Positions 1 through 11,800 of a stretch of DNA of 64,000 nt are shown piece after piece. Below the pieces are notes generated by a model that ran no database searches, was not told the DNA's origin, and saw only the letters and a program-made list of their open reading frames with translations. Location of the stretch: NCBI GenBank assembly GCA_022496185.1, contig WTXG01000092.1, forward strand, positions 1-64,000. Direction: 5' to 3'. This DNA is from Multifurca ochricompacta (Eukaryota > Basidiomycota > Agaricomycetes > Russulales > Russulaceae). How positions within the stretch are numbered: position 1 is the first letter of the stretch; every line of letters begins with the position of its first letter. The position numbers and the translations under genes are program-made.

Positions 1-186
1 CTAGCAGCCAGTAGCCTCACAAGTACCCTCTCATCGATCACTAACGCCCAGCTAAGGGCACCCAATCCAATTCCCATTTATCCCATCATCCATATCGATT
101 CTTGATGTCGGCCCCATTCACAATATCCTCTCCACTGTATCCACGTTCAGATCGCCACCTGGCCCACCAAAAAAAAACTGCACCAC

Positions 187-2873
187 TTAGCAATTCACAC
201 GAATCCGCTTCCGTAACACATCCATCTCGTCCTCTGCCCGACGTTTAACCATCCTGCCCCTTTCATACCGTCTATATCTCTCCAACACATCTGAAACAGA
301 CGGTCGTGATCTCGGATTATCATCCAACAACCCTTCGCATAGCCTGCGCAACATCCCCCTACTCACGCCTCTATTTCCAACTTGACCTTCAAGATAATCG
401 ACCATTTGTCCACAAGCCCACCGGTCAGCAAGGATAGGACTGTACTTCGTATCCGGTTCATCCCATTTTCCAACCTCCGGCGCAGTCCATGTTCGAGTCC
501 CGCAATACCCTTCGATCATCGTCTCTTCGTCCTCGACGAACACAGACAATCCAAAGTCGATAATTGACAGTCGCGGAGAATATCGATCGTGTTCACTGTC
601 GACCACCATATTGCCGGGCTTCAGGTCGAGATGAGCGATTTTGTGTTCATGCAGAAAGGCGACTCCTTCGAGAAGCTGTGTCTGGAGTGATTCCGCAGAC
701 CGAGGAGGATGTCGTGAGTGGAGATAAAAATCAAGGGGAATTCTACACGGTAAAGCGATCATCCTTCCGATGGTGAGGTCGACAACACCATGAAGTTCGA
801 TGGCGTGATTCAATGGTGACTTAAACTTGCTGAGATATTGCAATATCTTCAGCTCGTCCGTGCCGTCATCGTCCGTGTCGTCATCAAGAAACTTTAACAC
901 GATAGGCGCGCCGTCACGCGAAATCGCCATGCGGATTCCGAAGCTGAGCTATAACCCAAGTGGTGAGCTGCAAGTGAAGAAAAGTAAATAAAGGGACACC
1001 CACCCGACCCAGCACCGTGTCGTCCTCTTCCTCGGTGATCTGGTACCCAGCATCCTCAAGAGTTTCATACACTGATATATCCTTAAGGGCGTCATTTTTC
1101 CCCTCTGCATTCCCCTTCTCGCTTCGTCGGCGCTTCCTAGATCCACCTGTGCCACCATCGCTGCCCCCATCATTCAAATGTTCAGTCGTCAGTGCAGGAT
1201 ACTTGTTGTAAGGGTATATCGCCTTCAATTCCTTGAGCCCATATACTAAGGATTCATCCAGCTTTTCGCTATCCTTGATTGTTCTTGAAATAAGGTTGTA
1301 CAGTCGGAAGATGAATTCGAATGCTCCCTTTGGGTCAGATAGTTCGAAAGTCTTCTCATGGTATAACACCTAACAAATCTCATAAGTCAATAACATAACC
1401 GATCCTCAATCTGGTCATCTTACCTTGTTGTCCCCCAAAACAGGCTGATACATGAGATATTCATGAGCAACCAACTCTGAGTCGATGAATATTGCCGAGA
1501 TCACAACCGGTTCCTTTTTAAACTCCTTCTTGCGCAGCGCATTTCCCAGTCTTGCAAGGCACGACCCTTGCAATATCATCCGATTCAGGTCTATTTGATT
1601 CGCCAAGGGACCATCATCATGCGAGGACACCTCAATGATGCAATGAGGGAAGCCCCTCAACTCTAAGCGTAAATCGCTTCTGGGACCGTACTGCCGTCGT
1701 TTGCCAGACTCGTCCACAGGTGCAGCAAGGAGAGGGAAAGACCAAGTGGTCTGACTACAAGATAAAATGAGACAAGATGATGACAAAGAAGGGCGAACTG
1801 AATGATAACTCACAAAGAAGCCTTACCAATTTCCCCTGCCAGGCATTCAAATTCGCCTGCAACATCATAGAGGAAAGCGGCGCCAGTGTGCCCCTCTTTT
1901 TGTTGTCGAAAGTTCTTCTTTGCCAGCATCTGCGTACTAGAAAGTATATGGAGGTACAACCCAATTTCGCTGTTTGTCACGGTTGGAAGATCTTCAGAAT
2001 TGGTTCCTTCTCGAAAATGGGTATCGAAAGAATCCTGGAGATGTTCTCTTAACATTGGTGACCCTGTCGCCTATATATAAAAAGTGAGCTGAGCAAGATG
2101 GATGACGGGAAATGGTGGTCATACTCACATTTGGTGAGATCACCCGTTGATCATTCAACGACTCGATGAAATCATGAAGATAGGAAGGGGGTTCCCCTGT
2201 CGCAAGATCAACATCGTCGGTACTAATATCGGACCTCGTGAGGGATAGGAAACCCTTGGCGGAGGGGACGGTGAACGTGATCTCGTCAGCGTAGGGGAGT
2301 TTAGGGGAATCGCGAGGGAGTTTCTCCAAAATGGCATTTTCTGTGAGTGGAAGGCAAGTAGGAGAGCTGTAAGTGAATGTGTGGATGAGTTCAAGGTGAG
2401 GGAGAAATTACCTGGTAAATTGGATAGTACGACAACTGAATTATTGTCAAACACGTGTGTGAATCCAATAAGAATGGAGACTTACATGGGACCTGTACGA
2501 GAATATGCAGATGGCCCTCCTCTGGACAGTTTTCCCAGTATGTGGAGAGCTTCTTGGCAAGGCGGAGGGCCTGAACTGTACCATTTCCTTGAAACGCTTG
2601 TTTAGATTTTGGGCGGGGGAACTCGAAGTCTTGGATGGTTTTATCGAAAGAATCTTCATCTTCTATACTTTCAATGTGCGGCGGTGTCAATAGCTTCCAA
2701 ACCGTTAGTCGATCTGCTGCGAGGTTGTCCAATCTGGGAGCCATCTCGGTCTTGATGACCTTTCGCAGGTCTGAGATATCGTCATCCAATTGGGTTTTAA
2801 CCTTGAAAATGTCCCCGATAGGAACCTTTCGGTTATCGATAACGAGACAGAAAAGGGTGAGTGCTGTGGCCAT
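187..2873 (-). CDS. Crinkler-type header fused to a protein kinase (7 exons)
   Basis: I assembled seven exons on the minus strand: 2873-2486, 2435-2412 (24-nt microexon), 2340-2129, 2070-1814, 1754-1424, 1369-1004 and 948-187. All introns are GT-AG, 50-71 nt, and the phases join into one 779-residue frame. The N-terminus (about residues 1-140, beginning MATALTLFCLVIDNRK and ending near HLHILVQVP) resembles the ubiquitin-like Crinkler (CRN) header. The middle (about 295-340, with DLRLELRGFPHCIIEVSS) may be a nuclease-fold spacer as in other CRN-type proteins; this is inference. The C-terminus is a kinase: Lys in VLKF (about 545), catalytic loop HLDLKPGN (about 632-639), DFG (657-659) and APE (682-684). 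An RKRRR stretch in exon 6 could be a nuclear localisation signal. CRN-kinases are known as effector or conflict-system proteins; the role here is unknown. No signal peptide is evident. Confidence 0.75.
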
Positions 2874-2936
2874 GGTCGTTTGGGTGTTTGGGTGGTTTCT
2901 TGGTTTCTTTGAGTTCGACAGACACGGAACGGAGCC

Positions 2937-2945
2937 TTATATAAA
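2937..2945 (-). promoter_or_regulatory. TATA box of the Crinkler-kinase gene
   Basis: On the minus strand the sequence reads TTTATATAA, 64-72 bp upstream of the ATG at 2873. Position and match suggest a core promoter and support this ATG as the start. Confidence 0.5.
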
Positions 2946-3132
2946 CCGTGACCCGTGCCCGTGAGAATGATTTGTTTTCAAACCACCACAATTCCAATTC
3001 CACAACCCACAATCCACAACCACAATAGATGCGAGTTGATCGATAGTCCTGCCAGATTCTGACTCATCACCAGACCCAAATCCTTTTGTTGCTAGTTTTA
3101 GGACAGCTACCCCATGCGGCCACTGTGTTTAT

Positions 3133-3546
3133 TAGTGATGTGCCTGGCCCAGCTCAGAGAAACTAAAAGCCAAAGCTGCTGGCTCAGGCTGCAGCTTTCA
3201 ACAGCACATACAAGTGCAATAGCAATTGTCAAAATCAGTAGAAATCTGATCACAAAGTGGTTGATTTGGGTCATGTGATCATGTTTATTGCAGCATTTCA
3301 AACTTTTTCTTTGATATAGCTTTGCAATACATAACACACCAAGTCAGATTTGGATTAGCTGAACTATAACTACTAGTTATATGTCATAAAATTTTCTCTG
3401 CCAAAAGCCATGGCTTGGGCCAAGCCAGGCCAGGGCCAAGCCATCTGTGGCAGCTTTGGCTTGGCCCAGACTTCAGGAAAGCTGGAGCTGCCTCAGGCAG
3501 AGCCAAAGCTGTGGCTTTTGGGCCAAGCTGGGCCAGAACATCACTA
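3133..3546. mobile_element. Short non-autonomous hAT-like element (MITE)
   Basis: The 414 bp element begins TAGTGATGTGCCTGGCCCAG and ends with the near-perfect inverse, CTGGGCCAGAACATCACTA. Inverted similarity extends, degenerately, to about 65 nt. It is flanked by a perfect 8-bp direct repeat, gtgtttat (3125-3132 and 3547-3554). An 8-bp duplication with TAGTGATG-type termini is typical of hAT transposons. No transposase is encoded. The interior is rich in the palindromic words AAAGCC and GGCTTT. Confidence 0.8.
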
Positions 3547-3667
3547 GTGTTTATACTTGCCTCATCAAGAGCCCTGACAGATAGTGTTCACCATGGGTAA
3601 CCCATGGGTAAAAACACATGGACCTGTACCTGTACCCATATGTTATGACCCCAATCTTTTTCCTGAC

Positions 3668-4261
3668 TGTTACGAACCCCATTGCGTCGTCTTGTTTTCT
3701 TTCCCCATCATGTGACACGTTGTGTGGCCTTGTTTGCTTCCTTGTTGACCGTGTTATGACTGGTGTTGTGCTTGTTTGTTCCTTATCTATGACTCGACTT
3801 CTTGCTTATCTGTGACTCATACCTTACCTCAGAACTCTTACATATTTTCCCACCAGAATCACGACTATACCAGATTCGTCTACATATATTCTCATCTGGC
3901 CCACCTAACCCCGTTCCCTCTTTGGATACATTGTGACTTCGTTGATCCATCAAGTACAATACTCCGATTCAGACTCCAACTTCTATTATGTATATAAGGC
4001 CTGCCTAGATAGCCTGTATACCTTAGACTTGACTTCTTAATCAACTTGGTGCATTACCTTCTGGGTGATTCCTAAGACCCGACTCTTGAATCATCTCAGT
4101 GCTTCTGGCACTCTTCTGCTCACCAACACTAAGGGATTAGCTCCTCTGTGTTGACTTCTCACCTGATCTCCATGTACTTGAAAGACAGTATACATTTGAC
4201 TTTGTAGTTTCGCTACGCGACTTATCACATGTTGTGACGAACGCCCACACCAGGCGTTACA
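3668..4261 (+). repeat. Ty3/Gypsy LTR, copy A
   Basis: This 594 bp LTR starts TGTTACGAACCCC and ends GGCGTTACA. It has a TATATAA about 270 bp from its end. It is directly followed by the primer-site word AAGTCGAGTCT and by gag. Immediately upstream, 3641-3667 holds a second, short LTR-start-like fragment (TGTTATGACCCC), so the left border is itself a nested junction. The LTR is a diverged subfamily relative to copies B and C and resembles the LTR at 62647. Confidence 0.8.
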
Positions 4262-4281
4262 TTAAGTCGAGTCTCTCCCCA

Positions 4282-5271
4282 CCATGGCTTCATCCAGCCG
4301 CAGTCAGACCTTGCACAACGAAGAACTCATTGACCGCTGAGACGAGGATAATCTTTCACAACAAGTCCTTGGCTCTGCCATCTGGAAAGATTTTGAAACC
4401 GAGTTTGGATACTATGTCTATCACGACGATCAGTACCAGCCAGTTGAATACGACGAACAGAAGAGGGTCTGGTACCGTATCCGTTACTCTAGAAGCCACC
4501 ATTCCTGGGTTACCACAGGACCTGCCCCACCAGAGTACGGCCTAGGACCTTGGAGAGAGAATCCTCCAGCCATTATCACAGATTCAGAACCAGAAGAATA
4601 TGTCGAAGAAAGCAGTGAAGACACACAAGTCATAGCCACTAGTTTTATGGCTCAGACAGTTGCACCCAAGAGTACTACGTTCAGAACATCTGCTTTAGTC
4701 TCTCCCCAGATTACACGACAGACCTCAGACACCCCGACTATCACATACCCAATGATGTCAACCATTGCCACACAATTACCTGACCCCACTCCAGTTGTCC
4801 CTGCTCCGAACCTCCCTCCCCCATCAGGATGCCTTACGGGAGTCCTGCCGACCACATTCACCGGTGATCGATCTCAGAGCAAAAAGTTCATGCTCGAGTT
4901 TGAGACATTCAAAAACTTCAATCATGACATCCCGCAGATCGTGAACCCTTTTCAACGAACCAACCTCTTCCTCTCACTTATCAGAGGGGATTCCGTCAAT
5001 GATTGGACAATGGAGCAGATTGAATGGCTGAACGACAGAGTTACAGCCGGAACCAGAACCACAGACGAGGATCTGTGGGATATAGTGGCACAAAGATTTA
5101 AAGACGCCTTCACAGATGGGCAGGCCAAACAGAAGGCTGCCAGAGAACTGAAGTCCCTGAAAATGGAGAGAGGGGACTTGGACGGCTATGTAGCCAGATT
5201 CTGTAACTTGGCCAAGAGAGCAGGGTATGATGTGAATGAAGAGGCAACACTTGACCTCTTCTCCCAGGGGT
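4282..5271 (+). pseudogene. Ty3/Gypsy gag fragment, copy A
   Basis: The reading frame starts with an ATG in good context (CCACCATGGC at 4282) and is closed after about 19 codons by an in-frame TGA at 4336-4338, then continues in frame. It matches the gag of copies B-E: an N-terminal segment with DFETEFGYYVYHD, then MSTIATQLPDP, then the capsid-like core (FTGDRSQSKKFMLEF, DWTMEQIEWLN, FKDAFTDGQAKQKAARELKSL). It breaks off at LDLFSQGL, where unrelated sequence begins at about 5272. No zinc knuckle or pol remains in this copy. Confidence 0.85.
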
Positions 5272-5936
5272 TGTCATGAACTGACACCCTAGAAAACCTC
5301 CTGACCCCCCAGAAGTCCTCAGACACTCCCAGAGACCTTGTAAAACCCTCAGAGACGAAGATAACCCTAGATTAAGACCAGAGAAGGGCTGGTCTGGACC
5401 AGGGCCAGACTCCTGCCAAATTGGAGACCTGTGGGAAGAGTACTAACAGAACCCCACAATGCCTAAACAGCAGTCCACAAACTGCGGACTGCGGACTGCG
5501 GACTGTGGATTTCTAAGCCCAAAAGTGGGGCTATTCTCATTGGTGGATCAGTAGGGAGTTAAAGCGAAGTTAACCTCCCCTAAAGTGGTGCACAGACCAA
5601 AGTCCCGGTTGTAATTACATATATAAACCCTTTGGGAATAGAATGGACAGCTCCAGACTGTCCACTTGTGATCCAGTTCCTGATTACCTAGGAGATTAGC
5701 CCCACCTTGTGGAAGGCTTCTCATCCCTTGCCCTTGAGCTGTTCGCTTCATCTCTCTTGCACTTTCACCCTCACTCTCACCTTTTTGCCCACTTCTAAAT
5801 CCCTTCCCCTCGCATACAACCCACTGTCCAGGCAGTTGACAGTGAGTTGTAACATTTGGACAGTCTCTTTCACAGCAGACAGTGACTGACAAAGTGCCCT
5901 AGTGTCCCAAAACAGCTCCCCTGTGTCCTACACCTC
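5272..5936 (+). repeat. LTR-like fragment of another family
   Basis: This sequence interrupts gag copy A and ends at the LTR of copy B. It begins TGTCATGAACTGACACCC, contains a tandem GGACTGC triplet repeat at about 5485-5505, and has a TATATAA box at 5620-5626, roughly mid-way, as expected for an LTR promoter. No long ORF is present. The right end is probably cut by copy B, and no target duplication could be found, so its full extent is unknown. Confidence 0.4.
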
Positions 5937-6512
5937 TGTTACGAACCCCGTCTCTTCCGACTTTCTTTTTCCTACCTAACAACGACCCCTCCTTGCCGCC
6001 TACTTTACATTATCAGATCACGTCTCCATCGTGGGATCCTTCACGTGCCCTGCTCCCTTCCCCGTGATTGCCTTTGTCCATGTTTGTGTCACTGTACTTG
6101 TGCTTGGACTCTTATCTTATCCCTTATCTTTACAACCGGACACTTACTTAATCCCCTATCAGAAGCCAGGCTTTACGCCCTCCGCTTTCGTATATTCGGG
6201 CCCACTTGACTCCGTTATCTTATCTATAGACGCCCATTTGATTATGTATATAAGTCCACTGTAACTACCTTGTAGACCTCAGACTCAACTTATTGAATAC
6301 ATCGGTGTTTGTCTTCTGGACTCGCCCTTGAAACCTTTGACTTGATCGTCTCAGTGCTTTCGGCACTTCCGCTCAACATTGTCACTCGGGAACAGCCCCG
6401 TTGACTTTGACTCACCCATTTTAACTCCAAGAGGTCTTATTGACTTCTTATCTGAACCCACGTACAAAGCTGTCGCACAAGTCGTGCAGAACGTCTCACA
6501 CCGGATGTAACA
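5937..6512 (+). repeat. Ty3/Gypsy 5' LTR, copy B
   Basis: This 576 bp LTR starts TGTTACGAACCCCGTC and ends CCGGATGTAACA. It is closely similar to the LTRs of copy C. TATATAA precedes AGACTCAACTT by about 30 nt, and the sequence after the LTR carries the primer word AAGTCGAGTCT. Confidence 0.85.
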
Positions 6513-6536
6513 TCAAGTCGAGTCTCTCACAGTGGC

Positions 6537-8260
6537 TTCCAGCCACAGTCAGACCCTCTTCCGAGAAGAGCTCATCGAACGCAGAGACGAGAATAATCTT
6601 TCACAGCAGTACTTGGCTCTGCCGCCTGGAAAGACTTTGAATCTGAGTTTGGATACTACGTCTATCACGACGGAAGATACCAACCGGTAGAATACGACGA
6701 AGAGAAAAGAGTTTGGTATTGTATCCGATACTCGGACAGTCGAAACTCTTGGGTTACAACCAGACCTGCCCCACCTGAATTTGGACTAGGTCCGTGGAGA
6801 GAAAACCCTCCAGCCATTGTCACGGACTCCGAACCAGAGGAGTACGTAGAAGAACATAGTGAAGAAGCACTGGTATTAGCGTCGTCTACAGCCCCAGTTG
6901 CACCCGAAGTTGTCACGTTCAGAGCCCCTGCTTTGACAACTCCCCAGATCTCTATACAATCCACCAACACCGTCACCCCGTTTTACCAGAATATGTCTAC
7001 CATTGCCGCCCAACTTCCAGACCCCGCCCCACCAGCCCCAGTGGTGGCACCACCAAACATTCCTCCCCCGTCCAGACGACTATCAGGAGTGCTTCCCCAA
7101 ACGTTCACTGGGGACCGCTCACAAAGCAAAAAATTCATGTTGGAGTTCACAACCTTTAAAAACTTCAACCATGACGTCCCGCAGATTGTCAATCCGTTTC
7201 AACGAGCCAATCTGTTCCTTTCCCTGATTCGGGGGGATGCGGTTGACGACTGGACCATGGAACAGCTGGAATGGCTGAATGAACAAGTCGAAAGTGGGCG
7301 TCGTACCACTAGTGAAGGTCTTTGGGAGACCATCGCTGAGCGGTTTAAGGATGCCTTCACGGATGGGCAGGCCAAGCAGAAGGCAGCCCGGGAGCTAAAG
7401 TCCCTCAGAATGGAGAAGGGAGAACTTGACGCATACATCGCCAAGTTCAGAAGTCTAGCCAACAGGGCCGGCTATGACATGGACGAAGAGGCAACGTTAG
7501 ACCTCTTCTCACAAGGTTTGCCCAACCCCCTGGTCAAAAATATCATTCAGTTTCACCACCCCCACGACTGGGATACTTGGGTTGACGCTGCTCGGAGGCA
7601 GCAACAGGACTACCTCGACTTCCAGACGAGGTTTGGAGTTGACACCAAAAAGGAAAGACCCGAGACCAGTGGAAGGCAGCGTTCGGAGTAAAGCCCGTGC
7701 CACATGGCCAGAAGGATCCAAACGCTATGGATACCTCCGGAGATCGGGCCCGAGCTCAGGCAGCACTTACAGAAGACGAGCGGCAGACACTAATGAAAGA
7801 AGGGCGCTGCTTCCGTTGCAGAGCCTTGGGACATATGTCCCGGGACTGCCCCAAGAAGGGAGCACGAGTTGCTGTCGCCACAGTGGCACTAGAACACCCC
7901 GTTCAGAACAACCCCCCACCGTGGACAAGCGATCAAAAGAAGAAAAAGCTCAGGACATATGGGCCAACATGATGAAGGAGAGTGAGGAAGTGCACGCCAT
8001 ATTAGTAGAAAAGGCGTTTGCAAAGAAGGATTTTTGTTAGGCTCAAACCCATCGGCCTGGGCACGAGCACTCCATGTTACCTCTGTGTACGCTAGTCGAT
8101 TCAAATCATTGAAAATACCAGTCCATTTTGAAACTACACAGAGGACGGCCGATCGAGATATTTTAGTGGACTCCGGAGCCACAGACAATTTTATTCACCC
8201 ACGACTGATCAAAACGATGGGTTTGGGACGGCTGGCACTTCCCCAGGAAAAGAACATTTG
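6537..8260 (+). pseudogene. Ty3/Gypsy gag and protease fragment, copy B
   Basis: The gag region opens with GTGGCTTCCAGCC where copy A has ATGGCTTC. It then shifts frame near 6605 and runs through MSTIAAQLPDP, the capsid-like core and LDLFSQGLPNPLVKNII to about 7690. A further shift precedes a zinc knuckle, CFRCRALGHMSRDCPKK (CX2CX4HX4C, 7809-7859). The aspartic protease motif RDILVDSGATDNFIHPRL follows at about 8155-8205. The copy ends abruptly at 8260, where the 5' LTR of element C begins. RT, RNase H and integrase are missing. Confidence 0.85.
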
Positions 8261-8838
8261 TGTTACGAACCCCGTCTTCGCCCATATTCTTTTTCCTACC
8301 TAACGACGACCCTTCCCTGCCACCCACTCTCCACTACCAGATCACGTCTCCATCGTGGGATCCGTCACATGCTCTTTGCCCATCCCCGTGACTCACTTGT
8401 TTATGTATCTTTGGCTGTCCTTATCTTTGCTTATCGCTTATCTTCTTATCGTACGACTGGACACTTACTTAATTCCCTATCAGTAGAAGCCAGGCTTTAC
8501 GCCCTCCGCTTCCAGTTATTTGGGCCCACTTGACTCCGTATTTCTTATCTTTAGACGCTCATTCGATTACGTATATAAGTCCGCTGTAGCTACGCTGTAG
8601 ACCTTAGACTCGACTTATTGAATACATCGGTGTTTGTCTTCTGGACTTCCCCTTGAAACCTTTGACTCGATCGTCTCAGTGCTTTTGGCACTTTCCACTC
8701 AACATCGTCACTAGGGAACAGCCCCTTTGACGTTGACTCACTCATTCGAACTCCAAGAGGTCTTATTGATCCCTTATCTGAATCCACGAACGAAGCTGTC
8801 GCACAAGTCGTGCAGAACGTCTCACACCGGACGTAACA
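8261..8838 (+). repeat. 5' LTR of element C
   Basis: This 578 bp LTR runs from TGTTACGAACCCC to GGACGTAACA. It has a TATATAA box at 8572-8578. The predicted RNA start lies near 8606, which opens the word AGACTCGACTT used in the self-priming match. Confidence 0.9.
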
Positions 8839-8840
8839 TC

Positions 8841-8851
8841 AAGTCGAGTCT
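8841..8851 (+). promoter_or_regulatory. Primer-binding site, self-priming type
   Basis: Two nucleotides after the LTR end lies AAGTCGAGTCT. It is the exact reverse complement of AGACTCGACTT at 8606-8616 in the LTR. That word starts 34 nt downstream of the first T of the TATA box, about where transcription should start. No TGG-type tRNA 3'-end complement follows the LTR. In Tf1 of fission yeast the first 11 nt of the RNA prime reverse transcription; this arrangement matches that model. The transcription start is inferred. Confidence 0.7.
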
Positions 8852-8862
8852 CTCACAGTGGC

Positions 8863-11800
8863 TTCCAGCCGCAGCCAGACCCTCTTCCGAGAAGAACTTA
8901 TCAAATGCAGAGACGAGAATAATCTTTCACAGCAAGTACTTGGCTCTGCCACCTGGAAAGATTTTGAATCTGAGTTTGGATACTACGTCTATCACAACGG
9001 AAGATACCAACCGGTAGAATACGATGATGAAAAGAGAGTTTGGTATCGTATCCGATATTCGGACAGCCGACACTCTTGGGTCACCACAGGACCTGCCCCT
9101 CCTGAATTTGGATTAGGACCGTGGAGGGAGAATCCCCCGGCCATCGTTACGGACTCTGAACCAGAAGAGTACGTAGAAGAACATAGTGAAGAAGCACTGG
9201 TATTAGCGTCGACTACATCCCCAGTTGCACCCGCAGTTGTCACGTCCAGAGCCCCTGCTTTGACAACTCCCCAGATCTCAGTACAATCCACCAACACTGT
9301 CACCCCATTTCACCAAACCATGTCTACCATCGCCGCCCAGCTTCCAGACCCAGTACCGGCACCCCGCCAGCCACGCTACCACCCAATATTCCCCCACCAT
9401 CAGGGCGGTTGTCGGGAGTACTACCCCAAACGTTCACTGGGGAACGGTCACAAAGCAAAAAATTCATGTTGGAGTTCACGACCTTCAAGAACTTCAACCA
9501 TGACGTCCCCCAGATCATTAACCCCTTCCAGCGTGCAAACCTCTTTCTCTCTCTGATCCGAGGGGAGGCTGTGGACGACTGGACCATGGAACAGCTGGAG
9601 TGGCTGAACGAACAAGTTGAGAGTGGTCATCGCACCACTAGTGAAGGGCTTTGGGAAACCATCGCCCAGCGGTTTAAAGATGCATTCACAGATGGGCAGG
9701 CCAAGCAGAAGGCTGCTCGAGAGCTCAAGTCCCTTAGGATGGAAAAGGAGAACTTGATGCATACGTCGCAAAGTTCAGGAGCCTGGCCAATAGGGCTGGC
9801 TATGACACCGATGAGGAGGCCACATTGGACCTCTTCTCCCGGGGTTGCCTAACCCATTAGTGAAGAATATTATCCAGTTCCACCACCCTAATGACTGGGA
9901 CGCGTGGGTAGATGCTGCTCGGTGACAGCAGCAGGATTACTTGGACTTCCAAACACGCTTTGGAGTCGACACGAAGAAGGGAAAGACCCGTGATCAGTGG
10001 AAGGCTGCCTTCGGAGTTAAACCCGCACATGCCAGCCAGAGGGATCCAAATGCCATGGACACCTCAGCCGACAGAACCAGAGCACAAGTTACACTTACGG
10101 AAGACGAAAGGCAGACCCTGATGAAGGAAGGGCGGTGCTTTCGCTGCAAAGCACAGGGCACATGTCTAGGGATGCCCAAAGAAAGGAGTACGGGCGGCGG
10201 AAGCAACGGTCACACCGATCAATAACAACCCACCAACCATCAGCAAAAAGACAAAAGAAGAAAAAGCGCAGGAGATATGGGCAAATATGATGAAGGAGAG
10301 CGAAGAAGTGCGAGCCATCCTGGTGGAAAAGGCATTCGCAAAAAAGGATTTTTAACCGGCTCAAACCCTTCGGCCTGGGCACGAGCATTACATGTAACCT
10401 CTGTGTATACTAGTCGCTTCAAATCTTTGAAAATACCAGTACATTTCGAGACCACACAGAGGATGGCCGACCGCGATATCCTGATTGACTCAGGAGCTAC
10501 CGACAACTTCATCAGCCCGCGAATGGTGAAACCATGGGATTGGGAATGCTGGCACTTCCCCAGGAAAAAAATATCTGGAACATTGATGGACCGCCAATCG
10601 GGCTGGAAAAATCACACATTATACGGACCTCAACGTCCAAGTAGGAGAAAGAACAAAAGTCATACGCTTCCTAGTCACCAATTTAGGAGGAGAAGATTTG
10701 GTCTTGGGGTACCCCTGGCTTGCCGCATTCGAGCCAAAAATTAACTGGGGCGATGCGACAATGGACAAGGAATCCTACCCGTGCTCATCACGTCAATAGG
10801 GTACGATTACACAGTCCGGCACTCCTTGGCACGCAGGGCAGAAGGAACGAAGAGGACTCGGGATATTGTTTCGTCACCAAAGCATCAGAACTCGCGCAGA
10901 AAGCAGTAGAAGGCATACAGAGAAAACATTCGAAGAGGTGGTGCCGGCGGAATACCATCGACACTGGAAAGTGTTCTCGGAGGAGGAATCGCAACGTTTT
11001 CCCCCTACACGACCATGGGACCATGCCATTGACTTCATACCCAACACCCCATCAGCAATTGATTGTAAAATTTACCCATTGTCACAGACGGAACAGACCG
11101 CGCTCACGGCATTCCTGAGGAACATCTTGCAAAGGGTATATCCGTCCATCGAAATCACCCTACGCGTCGCCATTCTTCTTCATTAAAAAGAAAGACGGCA
11201 AACTTCGACCTGTTCAGGATTATCGACGGATAAACACTTACACTGTAAAGAATGCCTACCCCTTGCCACTCATCTCCGAACTTATTGACGCCATGAGGAA
11301 TAAATCCTTGTTTTCCAAAATGGACGTCCGTTGGGGTTACAATAACATCCGGATCAAAGAAGGGGATCAGTGCAAGGCGGCCTTTAAGACCAATCAGGGA
11401 CTTTTTGAACCAAACGTTATGTTCTTTGGCCTCACCAACTCACCTGCCACCTTCCAATCGATGATGAACCACATATTCGTGACCTCATTCTTACCGGCGA
11501 AGTAGTGGTTTACATGGACGACATACTGGTGGCCACGGCAAACGATCTGACCCATCACCGAGAGCGAGTACATCAGGTACTAGACATCCTACACGAACAT
11601 GATTTATACCTCAAGCCCGCCAAGTGCTCGTTCGAACAATCAAGTGTAGAGTATCTGGGAGTCATATTAGAAGGAGGACAGGTCCGGATGGACCCTGTAA
11701 AGGTGCAAGGAATTCGAGAATGGCCAGTACCCACATGTGTCAAGGATGTGCGGTCTTTCATTGGGTTCTGTAACTTCTATCGACGCTTTGTCCGAGGCTT

